From the NCBI GenBank assembly GCA_029379385.1, contig CM055609.1:7812001-7876000 (forward strand): a stretch of DNA of 64,000 bases, in the 5' to 3' direction. Below the pieces are notes generated by a model. That model had not been told where the DNA came from and did not search any database. It saw nothing but the letters and a program-made list of their open reading frames with translations. Position 1 is the first letter of the stretch, and the number at the start of each line of letters is the position of its first letter. Below are positions 45,720-58,899 of this stretch, piece after piece. This DNA is from Quillaja saponaria (Eukaryota > Streptophyta > Magnoliopsida > Fabales > Quillajaceae). A program made the position numbers and the translations under genes.

Positions 45720-48700
45720 TCAAGATTTTCCATACTTATCAACATATCCCTGCAAATAAGAGACATTGTGTCAAATGCCATGGAGAATCACAACCAACAA
45801 GGTCAATGGTATTCCGAGTAGACCTATACAAAAAATAACTCACCTCGACGAGCTTTGTAATTTTTGATCGAGATGAAGAAAGATAATGCTTCACATTATC
45901 TGTGGTGCAAGGAAATTGGTGAGGCTGTAATGTGCAAAGCACCTTGTCAACTGATTTTCTGACTATCACATTATGAGCTTCCTTGCTGAGATTACCCTCA
46001 CGCCAAGTTGGTTTTAACAATTCTTTTACTAGTTCTATGAGAGCAGCACGAAACGGTCTAAGTATCTTCAGTTCTTTCTGCACATTACCTTCCAACTTAC
46101 AATCAACATCCATCTCATTGTCTATTATATCTCTATCTACTTTTAAGTCCTTCTTGTGTATTGATCCATCAATTTGATCTCTACCATTAGGTTCAATACT
46201 TTGCTTGTTTGTTTTAGTAAAATCTTTGAGGTCCAACTGGGTCCCTCCCATGGCCACAGTACGATTTTGGCATTCACCAGAAGTTCCTGCCGTTGTCTCG
46301 GTTTCAGTTGCAATAAAATCTCTCTCACAAGGAAAGCAAGCCTTATCAACCACATTCTCAGAAAATCTATCATGAGAAGAAACAGAACTCTTGTTGTCAT
46401 TATCTGCAGCCTGATTCCCAGATAGAGCAGATTCACCAAAGATCCGCATATGTGATGAAGCCTGGATAGGTGACCCCTGATTATAGAAATAAACTTTTAA
46501 GGACCCATCTCCAATATTGGGTATCTCAATGCTATCACGAAGAGGGTTGTATTGGCTCCCAGGGGGATGATATACTTGTAGGAGTAATAAAAAATGAGGG
46601 TCGGAAAGGTTCAGAAGGTTTCCAATCATTTGAAGAGATTTTTGATCTATGTTCAGCTGGATGCAATGGAACTCCTGATGGAGAAAACAGGGGTAAATTC
46701 TCTCGCCTGTTACCAGAGAGAGGAGAAGAGCTTCGCAGCAAGGAAGATGATCTAGAAACACCATATTCACTGTCTCTGTCAAGCAACTTTTGAGCACTAA
46801 GGGGACTTGATTTTAAACATGAACCAAAAGACAATGAAGATCTTGCCTGTGCCAGTATACGGCGAGATGGAAACATACCGATATTGTTTATATGTTGGCC
46901 TCGGGTATTAGTTAGTCCTTCCTGGCAAGTTGAATGGGAAGAAAGATTTGTGCTATAATGGTTACCTAGTGCATTAGACATAGAATACTCAGGAAACAAG
47001 CTGTCTATTGATGAGGAACTTCCTCTGCTAATTGCAGGGGCATGGTTTCCAAAAGATAAATCCTCTTTCTGAAGCAATGGAAACTTTTGTTTTTCATGGA
47101 ATGGATGCCACACTTGGCCTTCTTGTTCCCAATGGACAGCCCTTTCTGCAGGAGGCTTACATAAGTATGCAGAAGTGCTCCCAAAAACAGAAGTCAATGG
47201 ATCTGCATGATCAGGCATCACTGGTCCCTCAGAATTGTCTTCCAGACCTGTTACAGGAGAATGAGCTCATTAGAAATCTTAAGGAAGCAGATTCCTAAAC
47301 ATCCTTACCCTATAAATATATCATACCTTCATCCAGCTGGGCTTCTGTTTTCCCTTTTGCACCAGCTAAATCTCCTTCAGCCTTTCGCCCAGTATTATTC
47401 ACGTGATCTTTTATATGAAGAAACCTACATGAACTACCTCTGATGCACCAGCCTTTAGCAAAAAAGTCACAGATAGCTGCTGGGCGTTTGTTTCCATTGC
47501 TAATCTCGGTCCTAGGAGACAGACTTCTGGTACTCAAATCAGGAGCATTCGATCTGGAAAACCTAGTGGTTAGAAACTTAAAATGAGCTGGTTGCATATA
47601 AGGTAAATGAGGTTATAACCAAAGGAGATAATAGCACTATGTGTTACGCTTTTGGTCATATAATAAGTAAAAATGTAAGACATACAAAGCCAGTATCACC
47701 AGACCTTGATGCCTTACGCTTGATATCATCTCCTTTTTGCAACTCCATTAGCCTAATTCTAACTGAAGAATTCTGATCACCATTAGTCTCTTCAACAGAA
47801 CCAGCTCTCTCCAAGGAGGTAGCAGCCACCTCTTTTCCAATGTCATCAAATGGGTTGGTGGTCTCAGTTTTCATAACCTTACCATCATATATATGGGCCT
47901 TACTATCAACATGAGAATGACTGTGTTCACCAGATGATTTCTTACTATCTAGAAAGGATCTTGCATTTTCCTTATCAACCTCTAATCCTTGACTTCTATC
48001 AAGTTCAGAGGTAACCAGGTGTTTTCCTGATTTTAGACTATTTGAAGTTTCGTTATTCATATGCATGTTCACCTTTTCCATTGCGAGTTGCTCATTTGAA
48101 AGACCAGATAATCGGGGGATACCACTAGTTTCTCCCATAATAAGTGCATTAGAAGGTAGCATCAATTTAGCATTTTCTGGAGAAGATCCTGGTCTGAAGT
48201 TTCCATCTTGTCCCTCAGAGCCCATGTCTCCATTAAAATCTACAACGGAATAAAAAGGTAAATCAAGAACTAAGACAAAAGAATAATCTTCTCCAAAATT
48301 TTAAGCTTGGAGCCATTAGGAAGATTGTATTGCCACCTAAATGATGAATTTTGGGAGATTATGCAAAAGAACATAACACTAATCGTATAGCAGAATGGAA
48401 TATGGATTTTGAATAAGACAACTCATTTGTGAACCTGAAGAGTAGAGAAGCACACAACCAAGCAGAAGACATAAAGTGATAAAACCACCTCATTTATCAT
48501 CATAAGCATGAAGTGTCTAAGAATTAACAATGAAGAAAGGGCGAGTTAAGCTAGACAGCAAGGAGGGCAACAGAAAGAATGCAAAACTAACAAGGTACAT
48601 GCTGAAATTCCAAGAAATTAAATGAAAAAGGGAACATCAAAGTAAAGAGCAAATTGATGAAATGGAATGTCGTCTCTAATCATCAGTTGAAGCAATCTTT

Positions 48701-51700
48701 ACATGTACGAAGTTCGTCATCAAGAATGCCAACTCTATATATTCTTTAAACTCATTCAAAAAAAAAAAAGGTGTAAAGACCAATAAGATAAAGAATGAAA
48801 CGGAATTTTTTTTTTTTTCTCAAACAGATATTATGGAACAAAAGTCGTACTAAGCATGATTGATTAGAATGCCAGCTAACATTTCCTTGGAGTCGTGTCT
48901 CCAGACACTTATCTTTATTCGCCTCAGAAGCATGTCATACTGTAATAGGCAAAACAGATATTTTCCATAAATCAATAATCTGGAAAGCATCTTCTCCACC
49001 AATTTGCAATCAAAAGCAGCATACCAATTTTATCTTTCTCTTTGCTCCTATTAAAACTCCAACAAAGGCAAGCTTTGATATTCTTTTATGTTAAAAAAAT
49101 TTCCTAAAAAGATGACTTGGGTCCGTTACTAATACCTTGTTTGACCTACATAATTGCGAAGAACAGTGGGGTCAACATATTGAAGACGAAGCTCACCTAT
49201 CACAATGTATACCATACCTTCCAAAGTCTAGAAGGCTGGAAGAACTACAAGGAAATTAAGTTAAAAACTACAATCCCACACAGCATGACTCAAAAGGAAT
49301 TTTAACCTACCATAGAGGTTTGTGCAATAAATGTCACGAGGAAAAGGGTTTAGAGTTGATGTGTTTTAAATAATTTTTTGAATTTACTCAAATACTATCT
49401 GTAATCATGCAGAACCTCGTATAAGATCGAATAAAAGTGAATATTGCAGATTTTGGAGATATCATTATTCATATAAGGCAACATTAGATTCTGAAAATCA
49501 AGTTATTAATGTATGAGTGAAATATGTCAAAAAAAGATTGAGCGAAACTTCTAATATTGGGTGGGTTTGGAACTTCACAAACTGGCAAAATCTAGTTTAT
49601 ATTTTCTGAGGGTATGTTTGGATGCAAGGAATTGGAATTAAGGGTATGAGGGTATGTTTCATTGGAATTGTGCTTCCAACACTTAGTAGTCATCTACAGT
49701 GATTTATGCCAAATGTAATCACCCTTCGGTGGTTCCCAACAAGTGTGATTTTTGTATTTGGCAACTTCCGACAGTGGTGGTGGTCGTTGTCTATGACAGC
49801 TCTTGACAGTGATAGTCGTCAACTCTGGCAGTTCGCGAAAGTGATAGTCGACGTCTCTAGCGGTTCCTGGCAGTGGCACCTATCATCTCCAATAGTCCCC
49901 TACAATGGTGTTCATTGTCTTTGATGGTCCCTTATGATGGTGGTCACCGTCTCTAGTGGCATTCGTCTTTGCCATAGATGGTAATTTATGACGGTGGTGT
50001 GTGCCGTATTTGGCTATGATGATCTTCAACGATTGTGGTCATCATCTCTGATGGTGATTTTGTTTGTCCAAAGTTATTTTCATGTGACAAAAGTTGCATG
50101 TGAGAGGCAGCGATATAGTTGCCGATGGTGGTGGTGTTTGGAGATAGGGGAGGAGGTGGACGTCAGGATAGCATGATGTCCTGCCATGGAGATGACTTCC
50201 AAGCATATATGCAAACTAATTTATTATGAAAAATTATAATTGGGCAATCCAATTCTCATTTCTACTTCCAAAGAGGACAGGGACTGAACTGAGTAATGTC
50301 CAGTTTGAACTCCAGCCTAACAATTGGAAAAGCCAAAGAATCCAATGGTCCTACATCTGCTAGAATAGGCATGTATTCTCAAATCAATACCCCTGCCAAT
50401 GGATTCAAACCCCAATTAACTCGTGGTTTCATTTTTTTTGTCTTTGACAACGTGATGTAGGACGTGTTAGGCCAACCCAACTTCAAAATGGCATAACTTT
50501 TGATCGGGGAAGAATCTCAAATCCCATGACCAGTCAAATTGAAGCTCCAGACGAGCCCAAAAGGGTGGAAACAATCAAGAGGCGGTTTAGTCAGGTTTCG
50601 GGCCAAAAGCCCTCAAATCTAGGGTTTCGGGAGACTTTTCAATATCAGCCACACTTTCAGCAACAAAGCATGGCTTTAATTAGCCACCTATTAGCATTCA
50701 GCCTAAAATAAGTGGTTGTTTAATATTTCGGCTTTGTCTTTCTATTTAATTTAGCCGTTTTGAGTTTTAATTGTTGTTAATTTCCTTAAGCTATAACTGC
50801 CTAGTTTTATTAGTAATTTAAGTGTTTGTCTGAATTTTGTCCTATTTACGGGAGTTGTTGGCCATTGTCTTTCTTTGGAATTGAAGTATTTTGTTCTTAG
50901 TATAATTAGTTGTGTACTAAGCAGCAATTTGATCCTTGCAGCACCAAAATGACTTGTATTGTATGATGCATTAATACAAGTTTCAACGAGCCCATTATAC
51001 CGCAACACACATTGACTACTTAGCCAGAATGCAAAAGTCTAGGAGACTTTGCTGACAGTTAAAGCATCTATACGTTAGTAACCTTGAGTATCCATTACTC
51101 ATAAATTACAACCAATGAATAAATTTATAAATAAAAGAAAATACATTCTCTTACATAAAACAGATTAAACCTTCTACTTACCAATATATCCCAATTTAAG
51201 CCCTTGACAAATTAGAATAGGTGAAGACAATCTAGACCCAAGTTGCTTCTAACAGTTCTTCATATAAAACCGCTGCTGGTTTAAATCCTTAAGCCTTAAC
51301 TAGCATCTTGTAGTGGTCCTTAACATTTTCTATTCCTTCTCTCCCTTAACCATACACATAAATACCACAACCTCTTCAGAGTAAGGAAAAAAAAAATCGA
51401 AATGAAAATGGATTTTCAACTCGCACAAAAACACATACCAAATTATAAAGTTGAATTGAAATACAAATAACAATCAAAGAATGATAACACAAGCATTTAT
51501 AAAGCAAACATATTATGTAAAAGATCCAATAGTAAAAACACGTATACAATTAATCATTAGGATTACAAATTAGCAAACCTTTATTATCCTCATCAGCATT
51601 TTGTGGTGTCTCCTCCTCCTCCTCTTCCACCTCCTCCTCCTCTACTTCTTCTTCTACTAATTCTACTTCTTCAATGTCATCTTCTTCTACTTCTTCTTCC

Positions 51701-51825
51701 ACCTCTTCTTCTGGGTCGCTAGTATCGAGGTCAGACTCAGCTATTTCAGATGGATCATCATCGGAATCGGCATCGTTGGTGGCGGCGGTGGCGGAATCCC
51801 GGACGGGAGGCGCTGAGGTAGACAT
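45720..51825 (-). CDS. FES1: FRIGIDA-ESSENTIAL 1-like CCCH zinc-finger protein (5 exons), with an apparent frameshift
   Basis: Single-CCCH nuclear protein; in Arabidopsis FES1 works with FRIGIDA to raise FLC expression and delay flowering. Exons: 51825-51579, 48239-47705, 47553-47327, 47247-45844, 45749-45720; about 813 residues. Exon 1 encodes a strongly acidic E/V-rich domain. It joins exon 2 (DFNGDMGSEGQ) across a 3.3 kb intron with matching phase. The zinc finger (about 289-307) reads C-x7-C-x5-C-x3-H within RPAAICDFFAKGWCIRGSSC. A Ser/Pro-rich middle and a conserved C-terminal helix region (FRAALIELVKELLKPTWREG) follow; the last exon encodes GYVDKYGKS. The exon 2 donor was set at AG/GTCTGG (47704) because a stronger GTATGT (47685) gives the wrong phase. 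The frame shifts at a run of five C (46562-46566); four would restore SSPGSQYNPLRDS. Confidence 0.85.
49605..50240 (+). repeat. Degenerate GGTGGT/GTCGTC repeat, probable non-autonomous element in FES1 intron 1
   Basis: After a GGGTATGTTTGGATGCAAGG start (near 49613), typical of small plant DNA-element termini, about 500 bases consist of diverged units of roughly 40-60 bases built on words such as TGGTGGTCGTTGTC, TCTCTAGTGG and GGTCCCTTATGATGG. The right edge returns to AATTC-rich sequence (near 50240). It resembles the opposite-strand composition at 8040-8480. Long open frames inside are compositional. Confidence 0.4.
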
Positions 51826-54059
51826 TGGCGGGAATGAGAGTAACAGAAGACTGTGCGATGTTATTGCGGCTGCTTGGTTCACAAAGCTTTTTCTCTCGGA
51901 GACCTTTCCCGAAGGGTAGACGATGATCAGTGCGTGAAAAATCTTGGGTTGGTCTCCCTACATGGTAATCAGATCAAAGGCGATTCAGTTTATAATGGTC
52001 ATGAACGTATGGGTCGGGACGGGAGCTGTACACTGAACCAGGCTTGGGACAAATTATTTCCTAAATATGGCTTAAGCCCATTTAATAGCCCAATTAAATG
52101 AATCAATCTTATTTTACGAAAATGCCAACCAAGAATTTTATGTTATTTCTAAAAAATATATACAAAATTGGGTTCAATCTCCAACCTCTTTTGAAACTAA
52201 AACTTAAAAAACAAAATTTATACAAAATTAATAATCTTTAATGAATATTCCATGTTAGCTTTAGAGTACTATGGGGTTTGCATGGTGGCCTCTATTTAGC
52301 CAATAATATGAGTTTTCGGTACATACTAAAATTTTTATTGTTGTCAAATTTGTTATTAACCTTATTAATAATAAAAATTTAGATTCTTGTTTTTTTAAAA
52401 TTCCTAATTGATGACTACATATTTTTACTCAAGAAACTTTCTCTAACTACTCTATCCTATAGCTTCCGATAAAAAAATCAAGCTATTAACTTATTAGTTA
52501 AAAAAACATACACGAGAATTATAAACTTTATTGTTTTATCTAATATACCTTCCTTTTTGTATTTTATCATATATTCAAAGGAATTTTCTACCAAGGGGAT
52601 TATAACTTCTAGTTAATCTTATTACATTTTTTTTCAATAAAATAATATGATTATTATGGTCAAATTCATATAGATATTTGGATGGACTTTGGAAAATTAA
52701 GCATATTAGGGAATATGCATCAATAAAATGATTATTAACAAATATTCATGATGTTATAATCCTCATAATTTAATATCGAAAAATCGAGTATTAAAGATAA
52801 GGTATAAAATTTACATTATGAAATAAATAAAGTAAATAAAATTTTGATCAAGTTTGAGTGGCTGTTACCTATATAACCATCAAGAATTAGTTTTCACTAT
52901 ATTATTAGTTGAATTGGAACTTGAAATTAATTTATGTAAGTTTTATGGAGGTGTGCACTAAGTGTATAAATAAAATAAACTAGAGTTTTTTTTTTAATGT
53001 ATATATGAGCTAAGACTAAAAATATAAACTACTACTATACAACTTTGACTTTGACCGCCTTATTTTATTTATGTTGTTTCTTTTTCTTTTCTTTCTTTCT
53101 CTTTCTCTCGTTTACTCTTGGTTGATTTTTTTTTCCACCACCATGGGCACTCCTTTTTCCCCTATTTTGTTTTCTTGAATCTTCCATATGAAAATTTCTG
53201 GTAGCTTGGCCCTAATCCCTCCATAGCAAGTTATCTTTTTTTCTTTTGCCATGGGTTGGTTCTTCTTAAAGTCTGAAATCTCACCTTGATGTAACTTGGA
53301 AACTGTCTGAAATTTACTATGCTGTTGGAACCCTTTTGCTAGCCATGAGGTATAGTTTTTCTTTTTGCTTGCTAATCTGTTTTTCTTAGCTGAAATCAAG
53401 TGGTGACTATGTGTGTATGTGAGGTTTATTCAACCGGGTAGCTATTCTACTGTGGGCGGCCTTGCTTGCTGATTTAGGCTCGTGGCAGCAGCAAGAAATA
53501 CTCATTTCTTTCCCCAAAATCATGATAGCCAACCTTACTTCTTCTAGCTTTATGGATTTGCCCTTGTTTTGAATTACTTTAGCTTGGGTCCTGCAGTTTG
53601 TTTTAGTTCAGCCGTAAGGTTAGTTTAGAAGGACAGCAGCCTTGCTGCGTGAAGCTTGGTTGGCAGCTGTAGGAAGTCTTCCCAACCTGTAAGCCACTCT
53701 CCTTTTTTTGGTGGAGTATATTGAAGTATCAAATGCAATTCAATAGAACCCCTTTCTTTGGTATGGACGGTACTTGATCTTGTCTAGGTATTTATGTTCT
53801 ATTTAACCAAAGCAATAAGTTTAGTATTTGAACTATTATCTATTGAAACAAGAAGTCTCTCTTTGTGTATAGGCATTTCAGTTCAATCAAAATGAAGTGA
53901 ATGGGAAATGAGTATGTATACAAAAAAAAAATATTGAGTGCATTGCCAAATAAGTTTACTATAATTATAATTGAATGATTAAACAACTCAAACATTTCCC
54001 CATGGATATAAGTTATGAGAAAATACAAGTCAAAAGTGTAACAGTTAAATAAATGATTG
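51826..54059. other. Upstream region of FES1 and AT-rich DNA
   Basis: Left part is FES1 5' flank. A plus-strand frame at 51674-51919 merely mirrors the acidic FES1 exon. The remainder has no supported gene. Confidence 0.5.
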
Positions 54060-56120
54060 ATATTGAATTGAGTAGTTATTAAAAAGGTAAAACAGGGGCA
54101 GATTTTGTGAGTAACCAAAACTTGGTATTTTGGGGATTTTCAGTGTAGAATTAAATTAAGAGTTCAAAAGATGAAAGGTAGCTTATAGTCTTGACATGTT
54201 GTCTGCAAAATTTCGTAGCTTGGTTCCAAACATGTTGTGAGTTATAGTTGTTAGACTATGGTTAGGTCAGGTAGGATTAATAGTGTCTTGTTTTTGGTTC
54301 AGGTAAGAAATCGAGTGAGTTCATGACAGATTCTAGGAAAATTTTCTATATAATAAAGTTAGATATACTTATTTATTAATAAACCCAACAAACGGAATTA
54401 AATTTCGTTTTTTCTAGAAAAAGTTATGTTCAATTAACTAAGGTAAGATCAAAGCTGTCAAAAATCTTGCGTGTTGCAGAATTTGATGCAACTTCAAACA
54501 ATAAACTTTATTGATATAAAAATTTAAAAATTACAAATGATATACCATTATAAAGCTATACGTGTTTAGTATCTTATAAATTTTACGAAACTAGATTCGA
54601 AATTTTCTAGAGAAAGATATGACCATTAAAGTGGACACTCGTCCAAACCTCAAGTTTGGATTGTTTCAACATTCTTAACTCACCAAGTGTTTTCCATCTT
54701 TTCTAATGGTTTTCCCTACCCTATGCTTTGTCAATACACTTAAAATATTTTTCCATTATTAACCTTGTTACCTAAAGTCCAATTCAAATTAATTGACATG
54801 TAATAGTTTAATAAAAAATTTACATAAATAAACCTATATAAATTAAGATATAAGCTTAGTAGCTAAAAGATTATAACAATAACATTATAAACTAAATATT
54901 ATTTGGGTATATGAATTTCAGTTTCAAATGCTAATGTGGATCTGATGAGATGCGTGGACGCAAGTGTGAGTGACGAATGTAATCGTTTACAGGTGAGTGG
55001 TTAATTGTTGCCTTTAGGGGCTAGATTAGTATGTATAATTGTATGTTTATTTGAATATGCATGATATATGGAAAATAAGCAAGTAGTGTACTTTCGTAAT
55101 TTATTTAAATTATGTTTGTTTGATATTGATTGCTGTGTTTGACATTGATTGTGGTTGATAAGGGTCAACAAAGTGAGATTTTTATGAAAAATGATTTTTA
55201 TCTCCAAAAGTAAAAAAAAATTCAAGTGCACCTAGGATGTTCTGATTTAAAATCATGAGAAATTCTGATTCTGATAAATGTTTTTTTTAAATTGAGTGCT
55301 CAGCCCTGGTGGGATGGATTGTGTACTGAGATTAATTTGCTCTGCGGGAGCGTAAATACCCTGTAGGGGATGATAATGTTGTGCGGGGCTGGATTACTCG
55401 TTAGCCCTTTGATTGTTTTGTGTGATAATGTTGCTTTGTTTTTAAATTGTGATCATGTATGTTATATATATATATATATTGTGAACTTGTAATGATTACT
55501 ATGCATACGGTTAGTGTAATTTGATATATGAATAATGTGGCATGATATTATACGCTTGTGTTGCGTGATGCTAGTACTATTTGGATACGATTTTTTACTC
55601 ACGGAGTCCATAGGACTCATCATTTTTAAGTGGTTATTTTTTTAGTATCAGGACTCCAAATGAAGTTAATCACTAAAACGAGATTTTGCTGAGGATTTAA
55701 TGACAAGGTATTTATCGGAATCTCATACTTGGAGTCAATGATGAAAGTTTGCAGTCACGTTAAAAATTGTGGGTATCAAATTTGGTATGATGTAATATTA
55801 TAGTATTTGTCTTGTTGATGATGTGAACGGAGCTGAGCTCCTCACTGTATTGGTGTTGTTGTTGTGTAAGAACAAGAGTTTTTAGGTTGGTATTTTGGGG
55901 CATGTTCTATATTGCAAGGGATCTTTATCAAAATTTTCAATACCTTATGATTAGTCTTAATTAGGCAAACATTGTAATGATAGCTTTTGACTTTATAAAT
56001 TATTGGTTTTATTCATTGGTCGGTTAAGAGTCATGATCGTTTCTTTATTTGAGTTAGGGTTACGGAGGGTTGGGTATCCAATCATCCGGCGAGTCATGCC
56101 TCTGTGAGGGGTGTGACATA
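54060..56120. mobile_element. Probable LTR retrotransposon remnant (solo-LTR-like)
   Basis: About 2 kb lacks coding potential but has an LTR-like texture. GC-richer blocks occur at 55300-55410 (CAGCCCTGGTGGGATGGATT, CTCTGCGGGAGCG) and 55598-55670 (CACGGAGTCCATAGGACTCA, AGTATCAGGACTCC). It ends in GGTATCCAATCATCCGGCGA and GAGGGGTGTGACA at 56118. These resemble Ty3/gypsy LTRs of dicots. The left boundary is approximate, no polyprotein is present, and no second LTR was found. Confidence 0.4.
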
Positions 56121-58899
56121 TAAGAAGTAAATAAAATATTGTATGGGCTTCTTTCAGATAGTAATTAAAGATATAATTTGGGTTAAAATCTTAGGATTCA
56201 ATCATTGTATATCCAAAACAAATAAATTTCAAACACGCAGTCAAGAAAGATTGTCTCCGATCTTAAATCTAGTAAGATTAATATTGGCTCATGAATTAAT
56301 ACTCAATTTAACTTGTTTGACTTGAATAAACAAAATTTATAAATAAATTAAAAATAATATCATTTTTACATAAAATAAAAATTAAATTGTTTTTTATTTA
56401 ACTAGCATCCTCACATGTGCGAGGATGCAACCCTTCCTAGATAGTCCATATGCTTTTTGTATTACGAATTGAACAGATGAAGTTTTAAAAAAGACATTTA
56501 AATTTGAGAAAAAGAGGATATAAGGTTTGTAACTAATTTTAGTGGGTAGGTTTTTCACTTGTGTAATTTTTAAATCAAATTTCATATTGTAAAATTATAA
56601 AATATATATTCAATGTCAGTTAAAATAGAAATTGATTTTGACAGGATTAAGTGTAGTGATAAGTGAGCTATATTTCCATAATGATAACACAAGTCTGAAC
56701 CTTGGCGCATACAATTATTGGAAGGTTCATCCCAATTGCGACAGAGCTCAAGATATTAGTTTCACATCAATGCCAATAGTACAACTCAGAGATAAAAAAA
56801 ATAATAATAATTGATTTTGAGTTGATAATTGCTGGATTGATAAGAGAGAAATACTGAAAAGTGGATATTTTTTTCTGAGTGATTTACTTTTACTTTATTT
56901 GTAATTAACTTTTAAAATATTTAAAATAAAAATAAAAATAAGATATCACAAGGAATTTCTACTTTTATATAGTATAAAAAAAATATAAATAATAAAAAGG
57001 AGGCTTATTATCTCAATTAATTTCTTTAGGGCGGTCACAACTTATTAATTGACATTATTTTCTCTTTTCTTAAATTACACTATTTGTTTTATTTGACTTT
57101 TCTTATTTAATATTTAATATTTTTCTTTTCTATGTCTAATTTTCATTATGCTTTTTATTGTCTCTTTCCTTCTATATTTTTCACTAAATATTCTTTAAAT
57201 ATATTATTATTATTTTGGTGAATATGATTTTATTATTAGAATATATAATTTTACAAGAAAAACTTAAAATTAATATTAAAAAACTAATATACAACATTAG
57301 TTGCTCTAAGAAAAAAAGAACACCTAAATATTTTATTTTAACAAAAAAATAAAGTATTTTTCATTTTAAAATATAATTTACGAGAAAATATTGTATAGAG
57401 TAACAAATAATAATTGAAGAAAAATATATTAGACTTTTTTTTTGGTTAGGAAATACACTAGACTCTTAAGGTGAATTGAATACCAAAAAAATTGAAGAGT
57501 CTAGGAAAAGAAGTGCAATAAAAAATTAAAAAAAAACCTAGAAAAGAGAAATAATAAAAAGTTAAATACCTGATTGAAGAGTTTTAAGTAAAAAAAGATT
57601 ATCTCATATGCAAGACAAAAACATACATATAAATGAAATAAGTTAAAAGTGTAAGAAAAGTAGTCAAGTAAAAACAAAAGGTCTAATAAAAATTAGACAT
57701 AGGAATAAAAATATTAAATAAGATATTTTAAATAAAATAAATAAAAATATTTGCAAAAAAATAAATTCATATCAATTAGTTATGACCTCAAAAAACAAAT
57801 TGATTGGGGGTAACAGGAGCTCTCATAATAAAATGGTATGGTATTGCTCAACTTTACACCTATTCTATCACAAAGTGACACTTAGAGTTACCAACATTAA
57901 AATAGTAATTCCTCCTATATTTGTAGTATCAAAATCTAATATCCACCCTATTATTACTCACTTTGTTATTGTCGGCACTATGGTCACGTGGACAGTGCCG
58001 TACTTTATGAGCTGGGTACTCTCATGATTGCGCACCAAAAATGGTCAGAAGTCAGAAAATGACTCTAAAAAGTCCATTAACTAAACTCAACCACTCTCCA
58101 CCGCTCGATCAAATATCAAAACAATCCAAGAAATTGATTCTTCCCCGTGAAGCTTTCTTATCTTTTTCCTCCGTTCCTCATTCTCCTCCTGGTCAAGTGG
58201 CATTTGTCGTCTAATAACCGAAAGTATTCTCTATGTAGAAATACAAAATTGAGGCGTGGACTTAGCGACTAATAGCCTTTTTCCTTAGTCACTTTCATAT
58301 GACTCAAGTCCATGCCCCATGCTACGCCCGCATATTCTTACTTTACATCACCACCGTCAATACGTGGGTCCCACTTTCACTCAACGGATTGGGATGTAGA
58401 CTTCTAGTTACAAATAAAATAAAAAATATTTTATTTGCATATACCCTCTATTAATAATAATTTAACACATCGAAAGATTTATATTAAAAATTAAACAAAT
58501 ATTAAATTCTACTTATATCTTAAGCATCTCGATTATTTATTTATACTAAAATTGAAAAATTTGTACATATTTCAATCTCTAAGGAGTTTAATAATGCTAA
58601 TTGCAGAGCTGGACACTATCAGAGAATCATTGGAGCACGAGAACCGTTGGATTGGAAAATTTATTGACGTTGATGAACCTGAGCAGTAGAGTAATAATAT
58701 ATGATCCATGTCACAAATCAACTAAATTTCAGGCAAATTTAATTTCCAACTGTGTAAGAAAACCAGCAGTCTCAGTAAGCACGTCCAAGCACTTTATATC
58801 TTTCTCTCTCTAGAAAGCAAAAGAAGATGGGGATGATACGAGGAAGAGAATAATCAGACACTAAGTAGAGAGAGAGAGCAAGAGAAAGAGAGAAATACA
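56121..58899. other. AT-rich spacer and RLP4 upstream region
   Basis: No gene supported. A GA-rich leader (58867-58895) directly precedes the RLP4 start codon and is likely 5' UTR. Confidence 0.5.

Noticed and set aside
49694..50176. Frames on both strands in FES1 intron 1
   Set aside because: Composition-driven by the GGTGGT repeat; no family.
51674..51919. Serine-rich plus-strand frame
   Set aside because: Exact complement of the acidic FES1 exon 1.
57782..58027. 81-codon plus-strand frame upstream of RLP4
   Set aside because: No family, AT-rich, no supporting signals.
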